Counted from the stretch's first letter, positions 10,201 to 16,396 are shown. The stretch is DNA of 19,172 nt from Cloacimonetes bacterium UBA6081 (GCA_002428685.1 DIXL01000032.1:1-19172), one strand, 5' to 3'. The notes: a model not told the origin generated them from the sequence alone. A program made the numbers and translations.

Positions 10201-11181
10201 TAGAGGATTGCTGAGGTCGTTGTTGGGATTCTGATCTCCGGTTAAAATCACCTTTCCCCGCAGAATCAAAGGACCTTCTGTAGTAGGTGTCCAGGAAAGC
10301 GGATAGCTAAGCACTGCACCAGGCTGGATTATTGTGCCGTTTACCGAGGCCAATTCTGTGCCGGTGGAGGTTACAAGCTTTACCAGATAGGTGCTTTGCG
10401 GATTGCTACCGCGGTTGCGAACGCTTACTGTGTAGATAGTTGGAGTGCCAACGGAAGGGGTAATGCTGCCGTTTACAGCAGTTGAAGCCATATCGTTTTG
10501 AGAAGCTACCACGGGGATGAATTCGTAGGTTGTTCCGGAAGCAGGAAATTCTGTTATGGTAGTGTTCTCTTCTGTCATAGAAACGCTGGGAACAGCACCA
10601 GGGCTTACACTGTAAAACCAGGTCGTCCCTCCGGGAGACATATTGATGCCTATGGAAGCAGAAGCAGAATTTGGTGCGCCGGTATTTGAACCATAAACAA
10701 AGGCAACCTTGCCGCTCTCATACAGCAGAACCTGCATATTGAACTGGGTTGTTCCCCCATAGTTCCAAAGCAAGCCAGTGTATTGAACGGTAAAAATGCG
10801 GTTTGGAGCGGTTCCGGCCAAGAGATAATCTGCCGAACCGGAAGCAAGGCTGGTATCATCCCATAAAGCTGCAAGCAAAGGAAGATAGGTGGTGGAATTG
10901 AGCGTGTTGGTTAAATTGCTGCTGGAATGAGCCGTGCCCAAGCCAACCCAACCGTTGGAAGATACTTTTACCTGAGTGAACGAGGTTTCTCCATAGGGAA
11001 AACTAAACCCTATGTCGATGGCCTCGGACAAGGCGTCATCAGATAAAATTGTGGTTATTGCAGTCCCCGTTATTGGACTGTAAGTAGTAGTGGTGGCATT
11101 GAACGAATATGATTCGTCGATACCCGCGAAACAAAACATCGAAATTGCTGCAATCAAGATGATTAGTGTCAGCTTTTTCAT
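4237..11181 (-). CDS. Giant secreted modular surface protein with T9SS-like C-terminal sorting domain
   Basis: Predicted extracellular protein of 2314 residues, probably cell-surface attached. Signal peptide 1-19 (MKKLTLIILIAAISMFCFA). Domains in order: an N-terminal beta domain (about 20-227); two full copies of a block (228-781 and 782-1343) made of a CARDB-like Ig domain, an unrecognised domain containing NMPTKIWLGTTQQ, an ASH/choice-of-anchor-D-like domain and a choice-of-anchor-J-like domain; a third partial copy (1344 to about 1635) with only the first two domains; two carboxypeptidase-regulatory-like domains (about 1636-1797); an FN3-like domain (about 1800-2128) interrupted by a fourth J-type domain (about 1830-1995); a third regulatory-like domain (about 2131-2209); and a FlgD-like sorting domain with YPNPFNP at 2231-2237. 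Start: ATG with AAGGAG six bases upstream. Domain names come from motif recognition. No catalytic site was seen. Adhesion or carbohydrate binding is inference. Confidence 0.9.
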   Translation of the reverse strand: MKKLTLIILIAAISMFCFAGIDESYSFNATTTTYSPITGTAITTILSDDALSEAIDIGFSFPYGETSFTQVKVSSNGWVGLGTAHSSSNLTNTLNSTTYLPLLAALWDDTSLASGSADYLLAGTAPNRIFTVQYTGLLWNYGGTTQFNMQVLLYESGKVAFVYGSNTGAPNSASASIGINMSPGGTTWFYSVSPGAVPSVSMTEENTTITEFPASGTTYEFIPVVASQNDMASTAVNGSITPSVGTPTIYTVSVRNRGSNPQSTYLVKLVTSTGTELASVNGTIIQPGAVLSYPLSWTPTTEGPLILRGKVILTGDQNPNNDLSNPLNITVMPLGVVVVPIGSGDQMARVPVDMYWKNSLFETIYYPTEITMVGNITALSFFNNFVTNLPNMPTKIWLGTTQQADLSTGWIPSTQLSLVFDGTVNYPSGANVIIIPLQTVFTYTGGNLVMMVNRPLDVQYYSSSDQFQCQTVGENRSRYIYSDSTVFDPASPPADAINNGQFPKTLIHLTPLGTDPITIISPNAVAFGQVLMNSTNTRQISILNGGGGTLTVSSAVLSGSPFYSITNPPAMPVSLVTGQSVVLNLLYNPTAAGTHNGTITITDNLTRTVHTVALTATCLDPTIYTLPYGQNFDEVTAPNLPIQWQKIQQSTSTGASVRTINTNSYSDPNNVYLYNEFDSAATLLLVAPPYANTIQTNTTKVHFRGKGSNDLAPIIVGIMTNPLDAQSFTEVQTVNLSTVWAEYVVNFASYPLQGKYVAFKHGLASTYQSLYIDNVILSVIPQTDLACTGVTGNSTPSVGNATTYTASIYNWGTVTQNTYTVNLFNSNNVELASAPGIAVATDQTVQVPLVWTPTTEGAVQVYAKVILAGDQNDLNDSSPSLSITVMPAGLMVYTIGTGTDLARIPVDMFYRNSLFETIFYATEIGAYGNITAVAFYNNFFTNLPNMPTKIWLGTTQQMDLSAGWIPSTALTQVYNGTVNYPNGANTIMIQLQTPFTYAGGNLVMMVNRPMDTTYYSSSDRFYCTNGAQSRTLNTWSDWDEYLPDAPPAGTSTSTMFPNTSLYLTPLSPDPIFTIIPSSGSFGTVLLNSTHNQTFTIMNAGGSPLTINTIGIAGSPYFSLQNMPTLPASLNTGQNITFVARYNPSVAGTHTATITINDHLRVSLGNRTARARTPHDVELTGTCVDPTITALPYLQNFDGVTAPALPVQWSKIIQGSNIPTIVTSTDEPFSAPNSVLINNLNDNTSTIMLIAPPYSTAIATNTTRVNFKARASGDYQLIVGIMTNPQDPLTFAEVQTLTLNNSWSEYVVTFGAYTGTGKNVAFKHAQAGTYQQMFIDDVMLEVIPQNDLAALSITGNSTPTMGVAANYSIDVFNWGSIVQNTYLVKLYKQGDIEIGSAAGTAVNPGQTISVSVGWTPDAEGLTTIYGKVILAGDQNNLNDNSPSLAVTVQPPGLLVYTVGDGSETGRFPVDMYYMNSLFECMYYPAELGGTIGTVFGIGFYNNFASNLPNMPTNVWMGTTTQADLSAGWIPSTQLTQVFGGTVNYPSGTNLIHIPFTTPYLYLDGQNLVIMVERPMDTQYYSYSDLFATQTLAQSRARNAYSDNDDYDPASPPDVSATMAFPQTSFFIIPGGVGHLNGTVLGAGNQPLAGVAIASTFGGYSTTTNAQGQFSIINIVADTYQFNFSHYGYISQTQTIIIPEDQTIIHNLTMQQMPMVTVGGTIIGSDTGTGLNGAGIHLQGYETYNASTNAQGVFSIPSVYANNEYSFTIICPGYQNHSGTINVGATNYSFGTITLNEVAYAPRQVHGEIIDNNTHVSLSWLAPDPSALDVVESFEGDIFPPASWTQVINNTGAAISGVLPTWCRFGSVTISGNPVLPPDGSLQSGLWWSYEHQDEWLTTPTFNCPPSAYLTFASYVFLGSDNGDHYYIKVSIDDGATWTTLWDATAMTGGWNYYASPITIDLSSYEGMQLKLAWNADDPTTNDGLWYVWFIDDIYIGNAITAVRFAGSDLSRFSGNELRRSMGSNRASVQTNLPPSRAPQISAPVRTTNLSLPNPRINNRALVGYQVWRLNAGQEASPNNWTSLTPATVPNLNIVDENWLNLANGNYRWAVKAVYTSEVLSVPSFSNTVQKQVISGYISGVVRNAANNQPIAGASITAGSYSATSNSVGAYSILIPIGVYDVMASATNFVPQTSPSVTVVANQTTTVNFQLAPGGATQDEAIPVYATELSGNYPNPFNPQTTISFAVKDADYTTLEVYNLKGQMVRSLIKGNMPTGYHKVVWDGKDQQGRSAGSGIYYYRMRCGTYQSTKKMLLME

Positions 11182-11350
11182 GGCAAGCTCCTTTTTTGTT
11201 GGCTTAATGCTATATTGTTTTCCTTTTATCTAACTCTTTACTCTGGTCAGGGTAATTTATGCTGTGGATATAAAGCACATTCTGTTCCTAAAACCAAGAA
11301 ACTGTGGGATTAATTCTCTGTCAATTATAAAATACCCGCGTCTAACCGTA

Positions 11351-11399
11351 ATGTCTTGTAAGGTTACATATACCCTTACAGAATGTTTGAACAAGACAT
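11351..11399. repeat. Imperfect palindrome left of element copy 3
   Basis: ATGTCTTGT (11351-11359) and ACAAGACAT (11391-11399) are a perfect 9-bp inverted repeat around a 31-nt loop. The left half of this block (GTCTTGT through CTTACAG) aligns by eye with the sequence left of copies 1 and 2 (from 93 and 393), about 22 of 29 positions. The repeated element may therefore extend beyond its 29-bp arms on this side. Confidence 0.45.
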
Positions 11400-11405
11400 C
11401 AGCAC

Positions 11406-11542
11406 TGTCGTTCCCGCGGAGGCGGGAATCCAGCTCTTGATAATCCCGTGGGGATGACACAAAATGTTGAGGTGAATACTGTTCTATCTGCCGCTCTTCC
11501 AGAGCTTTTCTGGGCTGGATTCCCGCCTCCGCGGGAACGACA
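11406..11542. repeat. Palindromic MITE-like element, copy 3
   Basis: A 137-bp copy with perfect 29-bp arms at 11406-11434 and 11514-11542. The internal sequence has diverged from copies 1 and 2, but both internal hairpins are kept: ATCCC-GTG-GGGAT (11443-11455) and GCTCT-TCC-AGAGC (11493-11505), with changes confined to their loops. The element lies in the leader region of the giant secreted protein gene, about 225 bases upstream of its start. The ORF 11257-11661 reads through it and is not considered a gene. Confidence 0.88.
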
Positions 11543-11560
11543 AGTAATGGCAGTCTTGAC

Positions 11561-11659
11561 ATGACAGTTGCATGACAGTTACATGACAGTTGCATGACAG
11601 TTACATGACAGTTGCATGACAGTTGCATGACAGTTGCATGACAGTTGCATGACAGTTGC
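11561..11659. repeat. Nine tandem 11-bp repeats (ATGACAGTTGC)
   Basis: Nine consecutive 11-bp units with no gaps. Units 2 and 4 read ATGACAGTTAC and the rest ATGACAGTTGC, so the first four alternate and the last five are identical. This pattern suggests recent expansion from the right end. The array starts 18 bases after element copy 3. The unit is close to one helical turn of DNA. No spacers are present, so it is not a CRISPR array. Confidence 0.93.
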
Positions 11660-11736
11660 ATCGGTTGCCAATCCTGTTGTTTAGAGGCGTGCTATGCTAC
11701 CAAAACCCAAAGGCTAAATATCTACTCAGAATTGTC

Positions 11737-12573
11737 TTAGTCCAGCTTTAAGACCAGCATGTTTTTCACAGGCTTGCTTTCGCCTTCCCAAAAGCGAAAA
11801 CCACAGGCATTTAAGTGTGAGATATATTTGCGAAACTGGGCGGGAATCACGATGCTGTAGCGTTTTCGGGGTGGAAAAAAGGACTGGAAATAAGGCAACT
11901 CAGCCTTGAAATTGGGGACAGGTGGGGCCAGTAAAACAATGCTCTTTTCGGCCATTCCGGCCAGCAGATATCGTGCCTGAGGGGTTTGAAACACGGTGCA
12001 ACGCTGCCGAATGAAGGGTAGCGATGCAGGAGTGTTGTGCACACTTTGCCAGCCAAGCGGGATGTAATCGGGATAAACGCGGAACAGCGACAAATCATAG
12101 TCCTCAATAAGCTTGGGCTCTGCTTGCGCTTTGATGCCATTTTTGTCCAGGGAGTAAAAGCTCTTAACCAGCTTAAAACCCAGCTTTTGGGTCAGATGAA
12201 GGCTTTCCACATTCAGATAATAGGTGCAAAACTCAAAGCTAAGCTGGGGGTCCTGCTTTTTTAACTTAACGGCAAAACGGAACATTTCACGGTTCATTAA
12301 CGAACCAACGCCCAAGCCCTGATAACTTCGGTGCACCCGTAAACCCTCGAACCACAAGACATGATCAGGAAACAGGGATAACTTTATGCAGGAGATCACT
12401 TTGCCATGATATTCACACACAAAAAAATAGGGCTCGGATAGCCACCGGGTTAAAACCCTGGGCAAATAATCTGTTCCACCCCAAATTCCTTTGGCAATTA
12501 TGACTAAATCCGGAGTGAAGTGGATTACTTCGTTAGGACAAAATCCCGTGTTCTTTAAGGTGTGGTTTCTCAT
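11737..12573 (-). CDS. GNAT-family N-acetyltransferase with an extra C-terminal region
   Basis: Probable cytoplasmic acyl-CoA-dependent acetyltransferase of 278 residues. The acetyl-CoA pyrophosphate-binding motif A is visible as RSYQGLGVG (about 82-90) after the beta-strand WFEGLRVH. A later segment, LNVESLHLTQKLGFKLVKSF, is the typical GNAT helix and strand that close the fold. About 130 residues beyond this are not recognised; they contain several aromatic and proline residues and may be a second, degenerate GNAT-like fold or a substrate domain. The substrate is unknown. Start: ATG at 12571-12573 with only a weak AAGA upstream. The gene stands alone, flanked on both sides by palindromic elements and tandem arrays. 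Confidence 0.85.
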   Translation of the reverse strand: MRNHTLKNTGFCPNEVIHFTPDLVIIAKGIWGGTDYLPRVLTRWLSEPYFFVCEYHGKVISCIKLSLFPDHVLWFEGLRVHRSYQGLGVGSLMNREMFRFAVKLKKQDPQLSFEFCTYYLNVESLHLTQKLGFKLVKSFYSLDKNGIKAQAEPKLIEDYDLSLFRVYPDYIPLGWQSVHNTPASLPFIRQRCTVFQTPQARYLLAGMAEKSIVLLAPPVPNFKAELPYFQSFFPPRKRYSIVIPAQFRKYISHLNACGFRFWEGESKPVKNMLVLKLD

Positions 12574-12657
12574 ATTTCTTGAAAGAATTTAAACATTCCA
12601 GCATTGGGGAAACCGGCACTACGCCCCTATTTAACGTGTATGTATGGCACATTGGTA

Positions 12658-12797
12658 TGTCGTTCCCGCGGAGGCGGGAATCCAGCACTGTTATAATCCC
12701 GAAGGGAAGGAACATAACTTGTTGCTATCTAATCAATTATATGTCGTTCTTCCAGAACTGATCAAAGGGCTGGATTCCCGCCTCCGCGGGAACGACA
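12658..12797. repeat. Palindromic MITE-like element, copy 4 (divergent core)
   Basis: A 140-bp element with the same perfect 29-bp arms (12658-12686 and 12769-12797) but a strongly diverged core. The first internal hairpin shrinks to TCCC-GAA-GGGA (12697-12707). The second reads GTTCT-TCC-AGAAC (12746-12758). Relative to copies 1-3 both partners of one base pair have changed (C-G to T-A), so the stem is preserved. The arms are invariant across copies while the centre drifts. Confidence 0.87.
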
Positions 12798-12831
12798 GGA
12801 CTTTGCACCATGAGTATTTTGACAAGAGCTA

Positions 12832-12991
12832 ATCACCTTATCACATCATCACATCATCACTTCATCACTTCATCACTTCATCACCTCATCACATCATCAC
12901 ATCATCACTTCATCACCTCATCACTTCATCACCTCATCACCTCATCACTTCATCACCCCATCACCTCGTCACCTCATCACTTCATCACATC
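12832..12991. repeat. Twenty tandem 8-bp repeats (ATCACNNC)
   Basis: Twenty back-to-back 8-bp units of the form ATCACTTC, ATCACCTC or ATCACATC, with one GTCACCTC variant and one ATCACCCC. The array starts 34 bases after element copy 4 and runs straight into the transposase-like fragment at 12995. There are no stop codons in any plus-strand frame across the array. It lacks spacers, so it is not a CRISPR array. Confidence 0.93.
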
Positions 12992-12994
12992 CGC

Positions 12995-13255
12995 ATGGCC
13001 AAGGGTCAGCCTCGGCAGGGAAGATTTAACGATAAGATTGAGCAGCTGGCTGACCAGGATATCCATATGAGTTGGACCAGTATCAAACAAACCCTTAGCA
13101 CTCACCTGAGAGCCACCATCATGTATTCAGATTCTGAAGGTTATAGAACACATATCAGACAAACAGGTCAACCTGAAAATGAGGCTAAAAAACTATTCTC
13201 TGCACTAAAAGTTAAGGTCGCAAAAAACCAAATCCTTAGTAAAGTGAAAGTGTAG
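12995..13255 (+). pseudogene. Probable transposase C-terminal fragment
   Basis: An 86-residue reading frame. The middle (MSWTSIKQTLSTHLRATIMY through EAKKLFSALKVK) resembles the C-terminal tail of IS1634/IS4-type transposases, where a segment of the form 'R-rich, P-E-x-x-x-L-x-x-A-L-x-V' follows the catalytic domain. No catalytic DDE region or other transposase part is nearby, and the frame opens directly out of the 8-bp repeat array without a ribosome binding site. I read it as the remnant left when the repeat array or a deletion removed the rest of an insertion sequence. A short unrelated protein cannot be excluded. Confidence 0.4.
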
Positions 13256-13325
13256 AGTTTAGTGCCTAAATAAATGCATTGCCTATATATACCAATGTGT
13301 TAGGATAAAAACTGCTCAAGTAGGG

Positions 13326-14288
13326 TTAAGGTTGGGCACAATTATCTTTGATGAATAGCTCCAAATCAGTCTTTTTATCATCAGCATCCGAATTTGTTTT
13401 TGAGATCATCAAACACCAGCCTATCAAACGACTGGATCATTTCTTTCAATTGCATGTCAATTTGCATGGCTTTTCTGATGTCGAAGTAGTAAACCCATCA
13501 AGAGGACAGAGTTTTATCATATAGCCTTTGAACCTACCTGGCAAGAATGTGGAACCAATACTAAATTTGGTGCTGTCTTTATTTTTCTTGCGCTGGACAT
13601 CATTGAGAATAATCGCGATATGGTAGATCTCTGTAGATGTAAGTCTGGAATATAGCAATTTATCTATAAAGACTTTATCTATTCTATCTTTGCTAGTTGT
13701 TTTTATTGCTCCGATAACTTTTACATCGCCCCTGCTGTTACGAATAACCAAATCATGTTGGTATTTCATCTTAAATAACACCTGATTGTTGTGTACTACT
13801 GGTAAATCTAAAGATTCTGCTTGGGCTGAAATCTGTAATTCTTTAAAAAATAAAACTATCGGCTTTTCAAACAGAGTACCGTTTATCTTTCTCGCTTTAT
13901 TGGACTGACCTATAGGTAAAGCATCAAGTGTAGAACCAAGGCACTGCTGCATAGTGTAAAGAACATTGTTTAGACAATGTCTGGCTTCTACAGTGGGTTT
14001 ATAGGTTCGATAGTTAGTAATGATGTCTTAGAATTGCTCCAAGTTGGTATCAAATACTTCATGATCAAGGAACAGTTCTGAATTTATGGGTCTGGTTATC
14101 TGATAATTACCATCTTTGTTATACTGCATAAAGAAATATTGATTTTCATTTTGGGCAATGATTTTCGCTTGCAGATTCTTGGTGTCAGATACAAAATCAA
14201 GATAATGTCTGCAGAATGCTATGTAGTCATCCAGTTTATTAAAGTTAGTATTATCTGTAGCTAAGTTTCTAAGTTGTATTATTTTCAC
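13326..14288 (-). pseudogene. Decayed Type II restriction endonuclease gene
   Basis: A single gene of about 320 codons broken by three lesions. It starts at GTG (14286-14288), overlapping the methyltransferase stop by 4 nt (GTGA), as in translationally coupled R-M pairs. After 86 codons an in-frame TAA (14028-14030) interrupts it. Reading continues open in the same frame (DIITNYRTYKPTVEARHCL) into the 168-codon segment that ends at 13446. Near 13496-13499 a one-base loss shifts the frame: the next frame reads VYYFDIRKAMQIDMQLKEMI to a stop at 13381. A compensating shift near 13390 restores the first frame (DADDKKTDLELFIKDNCAQP) to TAA at 13326-13328. A PD-(D/E)xK-like core is suggested by D179 (HDLVI) and K196 (AIKTTSKDR). 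The nuclease role rests on this motif and on position next to the methylase. No specificity can be read. Confidence 0.72.
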
Positions 14289-15232
14289 CTGATCGACATC
14301 CTTCTTTTATAGTTTTTTTTATCGAGATCAATCCAGTATTCTATGGTGCTATTATCCACCTGTTCCAGCCTTTTCACTGCCCAATTCAGGTATTCGGCTT
14401 GGGAATCGCAACCAAGCCATTTACGCCTAAGTTGTTTTGCGCATACAGCTGTTGTACCGGAACCAACAAATGGGTCTAGAACGATATCTCCGGGATTGGA
14501 GGAAGCCAGGATTAACTTGCGAAGTAATTCTTCTGGTTTTTGGGTGGGATGAGGTGTCTTTTCATGCATACCGTTGCAAGTAGTTGGTATTTCTATCACG
14601 TCTTTAGCCTTTGAGCCATCTGGGTGTGGCGTCCAATCGTGCTTTTTCCCGTTATTAGAATACTGGCTGCTTTCAGCTTGAGGATGCTCAGGATACTTGA
14701 GGATGTGTGTATGATAGGGCATGCGAATGCTATCTACATTAAATACAAAGTCATTACTCTTTCTAAAATGCAGGATGCTTTCGTGGCTGCGTCCCCAATC
14801 TTTACCCAGATTAGCCTTATTTTTATAATGCCAAATCAGCCATTTGAGGCCCTTGAAATACGCTAAACTGGGCACAACCAGTTCGGCTATTATTTCTGAG
14901 AATCCACAGATATAGAAAGTACCGGTAGGCTTCAATATACGATGAACTTGGGCTATCCACTCCATACACCACTGAATATAAGCATTGCTGCTGTGAAACA
15001 TATCCCATTGAGCTTTCTTGATGTTATATGGAGGATCAGCAAAAACCATATCTATCGAATTGTCCGGTATGGAGCTTAGCCAAATAATCGCGTCCCCATG
15101 CCAAAGCTGACCATCATCATTACAATAAAACAGCTTAATCAGCTCATTCATAAAGCTGCCAGTTTCTACATTGTAATTGATGTGTTTAAAGAGGTTTTCA
15201 TGTGATATCAAGTGCGCAAGGTCTGGCGTCAT
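14285..15232 (-). CDS. Type II DNA methyltransferase, N6-adenine/N4-cytosine, beta class
   Basis: Transfers a methyl group from S-adenosylmethionine to the exocyclic amino group of adenine or cytosine in a specific DNA site. The 315 residues are intact. Motif IV DPPY (66-69) precedes a central target-recognition region (roughly 125-225), then motif X-like HPTQKP (228-233) and motif I FVGSGTT (255-261). This order defines the beta group. Start: ATG with an excellent GAGGAG seven bases upstream. It was the first gene of a coupled pair with the restriction endonuclease, whose gene is now broken, so it probably acts as an orphan methylase. The recognition sequence cannot be inferred. The region appears more AT-rich by eye than the satD operon, which fits acquisition by transfer. 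Confidence 0.93.
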   Translation of the reverse strand: MTPDLAHLISHENLFKHINYNVETGSFMNELIKLFYCNDDGQLWHGDAIIWLSSIPDNSIDMVFADPPYNIKKAQWDMFHSSNAYIQWCMEWIAQVHRILKPTGTFYICGFSEIIAELVVPSLAYFKGLKWLIWHYKNKANLGKDWGRSHESILHFRKSNDFVFNVDSIRMPYHTHILKYPEHPQAESSQYSNNGKKHDWTPHPDGSKAKDVIEIPTTCNGMHEKTPHPTQKPEELLRKLILASSNPGDIVLDPFVGSGTTAVCAKQLRRKWLGCDSQAEYLNWAVKRLEQVDNSTIEYWIDLDKKNYKRRMSIR

Positions 15233-15289
15233 TTTACTACTCCTCTATAATCATCTATCAATCGTAACGCGTCAAATGATATTCAATTT

Positions 15290-15560
15290 ATGTCAAGCAA
15301 ATCATTTCGTACATCGTCCATCGCCGGTGCTGCCAATGATCTGGAAACCTGCTTTCAGGATGGCCTGGGAACTATCAAAGCCCTGGCACAAGCCTATTTT
15401 TGGTACCTGGGCCGATGAACTGGGGGATGAAAACGCTTCCATAAATATATCCCATGTCTATGAAGATCTCAGCGACGAAGAGCTTAATTATGCCGAAGAA
15501 GATCTCTACTATTGGCTGGAAGATAGAGGATTTCAGTTCAATCATGGCGTTGTTCCTTAG
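15290..15560 (+). pseudogene. Small acidic ORF, possibly frameshifted
   Basis: Two overlapping frames both look protein-like. The first starts at ATG 15290 and reads SSIAGAANDLETCFQDGLGT through ALAQAYFWYLGR, ending at TGA 15416-15418. The second is open from well upstream and reads WADELGDENASINISHVYED through EEDLYYWLEDRGFQFNHG to the stop at 15558-15560. A one-base loss near 15410 would join them into one protein of about 90 residues. Neither has a convincing ribosome binding site. It could instead be a genuine acidic peptide starting at ATG 15336 or 15360. The family is not recognised. Confidence 0.35.
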
Positions 15561-15597
15561 CCAGCCTACTTGTTATCTCTGTGGAGGTGCTCCAATT

Positions 15598-15618
15598 CTC
15601 AGCGTCTGAGAGTTTTCG
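15598..15618 (+). terminator. Weak hairpin after the small acidic ORF
   Basis: CTCAG-CGT-CTGAG (15598-15610) followed by AGTTTTC. The stem is only five pairs and the T run is short, so termination here is speculative. It lies between the small ORF and the satD operon. Confidence 0.2.
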
Positions 15619-15695
15619 GGCTTTCTTCTTGACAACGATCGGCAAGTTATCAAACTTGTATTCAGCTTTTTTACTGCTAATTTTAAGGAGCGAGA

Positions 15696-16364
15696 ATGGT
15701 AGTTGTATTCACCTGTGATATTATTGCCTCCAGGTTATATTCGGTTGTGCAGCGGCAAGCCTTGGACGGCGGAATCAAAGAAGCATTTGCTGCCACCTGT
15801 CTGGCTCTCCCTGCCGCTGAGGCTGAGCTACTGTCATTTTCCGTGATCCAGGGCGACGAATTTCAATTCAGCATTATCAATCCCGCATGGTTCTATCACT
15901 TCCTCTTGATGCTGCGCTTGCGCTTTTCGCTGCTGTTGCCGGATTCGGTTCCCCTATTCCGGTGTGGGATCGGGATGGGCGAACGTAGCATCAGCTCCGG
16001 AAGCAGTTATCAGCGTGATGGCAGTGCTTATCATCGCTCTCGTGCCGCGCTGGAGATGTTTGCCCAGCACAAAGACAGATTGAGCCTGCTGCAAAGTTCC
16101 GGGGAGCTTGCCAAGCGCAGTGCCAATGTCATCCTGGGCTGCTGCGATCACTTCGAAAAAGAGTGGAGTGCGAAACAGCGGCAGGCAATATTGCTGAAAA
16201 TGCATGGAAACACCCTGAAACAAAGCTCCGAACTGATGAGATCAAGCTGGCAAAATGTGCAACAACTGCTGCAGAATGCTTGCTGGGAGCGGATTCAGGA
16301 AGTTCTGGACTACTTTGCAGAGTTGCCTTGGGAAAAGCTGATTGAGGAGTTGCCAGGATGCTAA
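15696..16364 (+). CDS. SatD family protein
   Basis: A 222-residue protein of the SatD family, named after a gene of the streptococcal sat (secretion and acid tolerance) locus; its biochemical role is not established. Family features seen: the N-terminal VVFTCDIIASR strand and turn, VIQGDEFQFSI (50-60), and RCGIGMGERSIS through YQRDGSAYHRSRAALE (89-120). A C-terminal helix-turn-helix-like segment (about 158-205) contains AILLKMHGNTLKQSSELMRS, suggesting nucleic-acid binding or regulation. Start: ATG with AAGGAG six bases upstream, very convincing. It is the first gene of a three-gene plus-strand run with DUF3307 and an acyl-CoA synthetase. The SatD-DUF3307 pairing is familiar from other genomes. 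Confidence 0.8.
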   Translation: MVVVFTCDIIASRLYSVVQRQALDGGIKEAFAATCLALPAAEAELLSFSVIQGDEFQFSIINPAWFYHFLLMLRLRFSLLLPDSVPLFRCGIGMGERSISSGSSYQRDGSAYHRSRAALEMFAQHKDRLSLLQSSGELAKRSANVILGCCDHFEKEWSAKQRQAILLKMHGNTLKQSSELMRSSWQNVQQLLQNACWERIQEVLDYFAELPWEKLIEELPGC

Positions 16365-16378
16365 AAAATCACATTACC

Positions 16379-16396
16379 ACAAGCAATAATGCTTGT
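16379..16396 (+). other. Short intergenic hairpin between satD and the DUF3307 gene
   Basis: ACAAGCA, loop ATAA, TGCTTGT, a 7-bp perfect stem 14 bases after the satD stop. It lacks a U tract, so it is more likely an mRNA-stability or partial-attenuation element, or chance, than a terminator. Confidence 0.3.

Noticed and set aside
11257..11661. Minus-strand ORF rich in Cys, His and Gln-Leu repeats as a possible metal-binding peptide
   Set aside because: Its N-terminal repeats are only the 11-bp tandem array read in three frames and the rest is element copy 3; no ribosome binding site.
11561..12991. CRISPR array
   Set aside because: The 11-bp and 8-bp arrays are contiguous with no unique spacers, and no cas gene is present.
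15233..15300. Promoter for the methyltransferase using TTGACA at 15291-15296 (minus)
   Set aside because: No acceptable -10 hexamer lies 16-18 bases away; the nearest candidates would put the transcription start inside the ribosome binding site.
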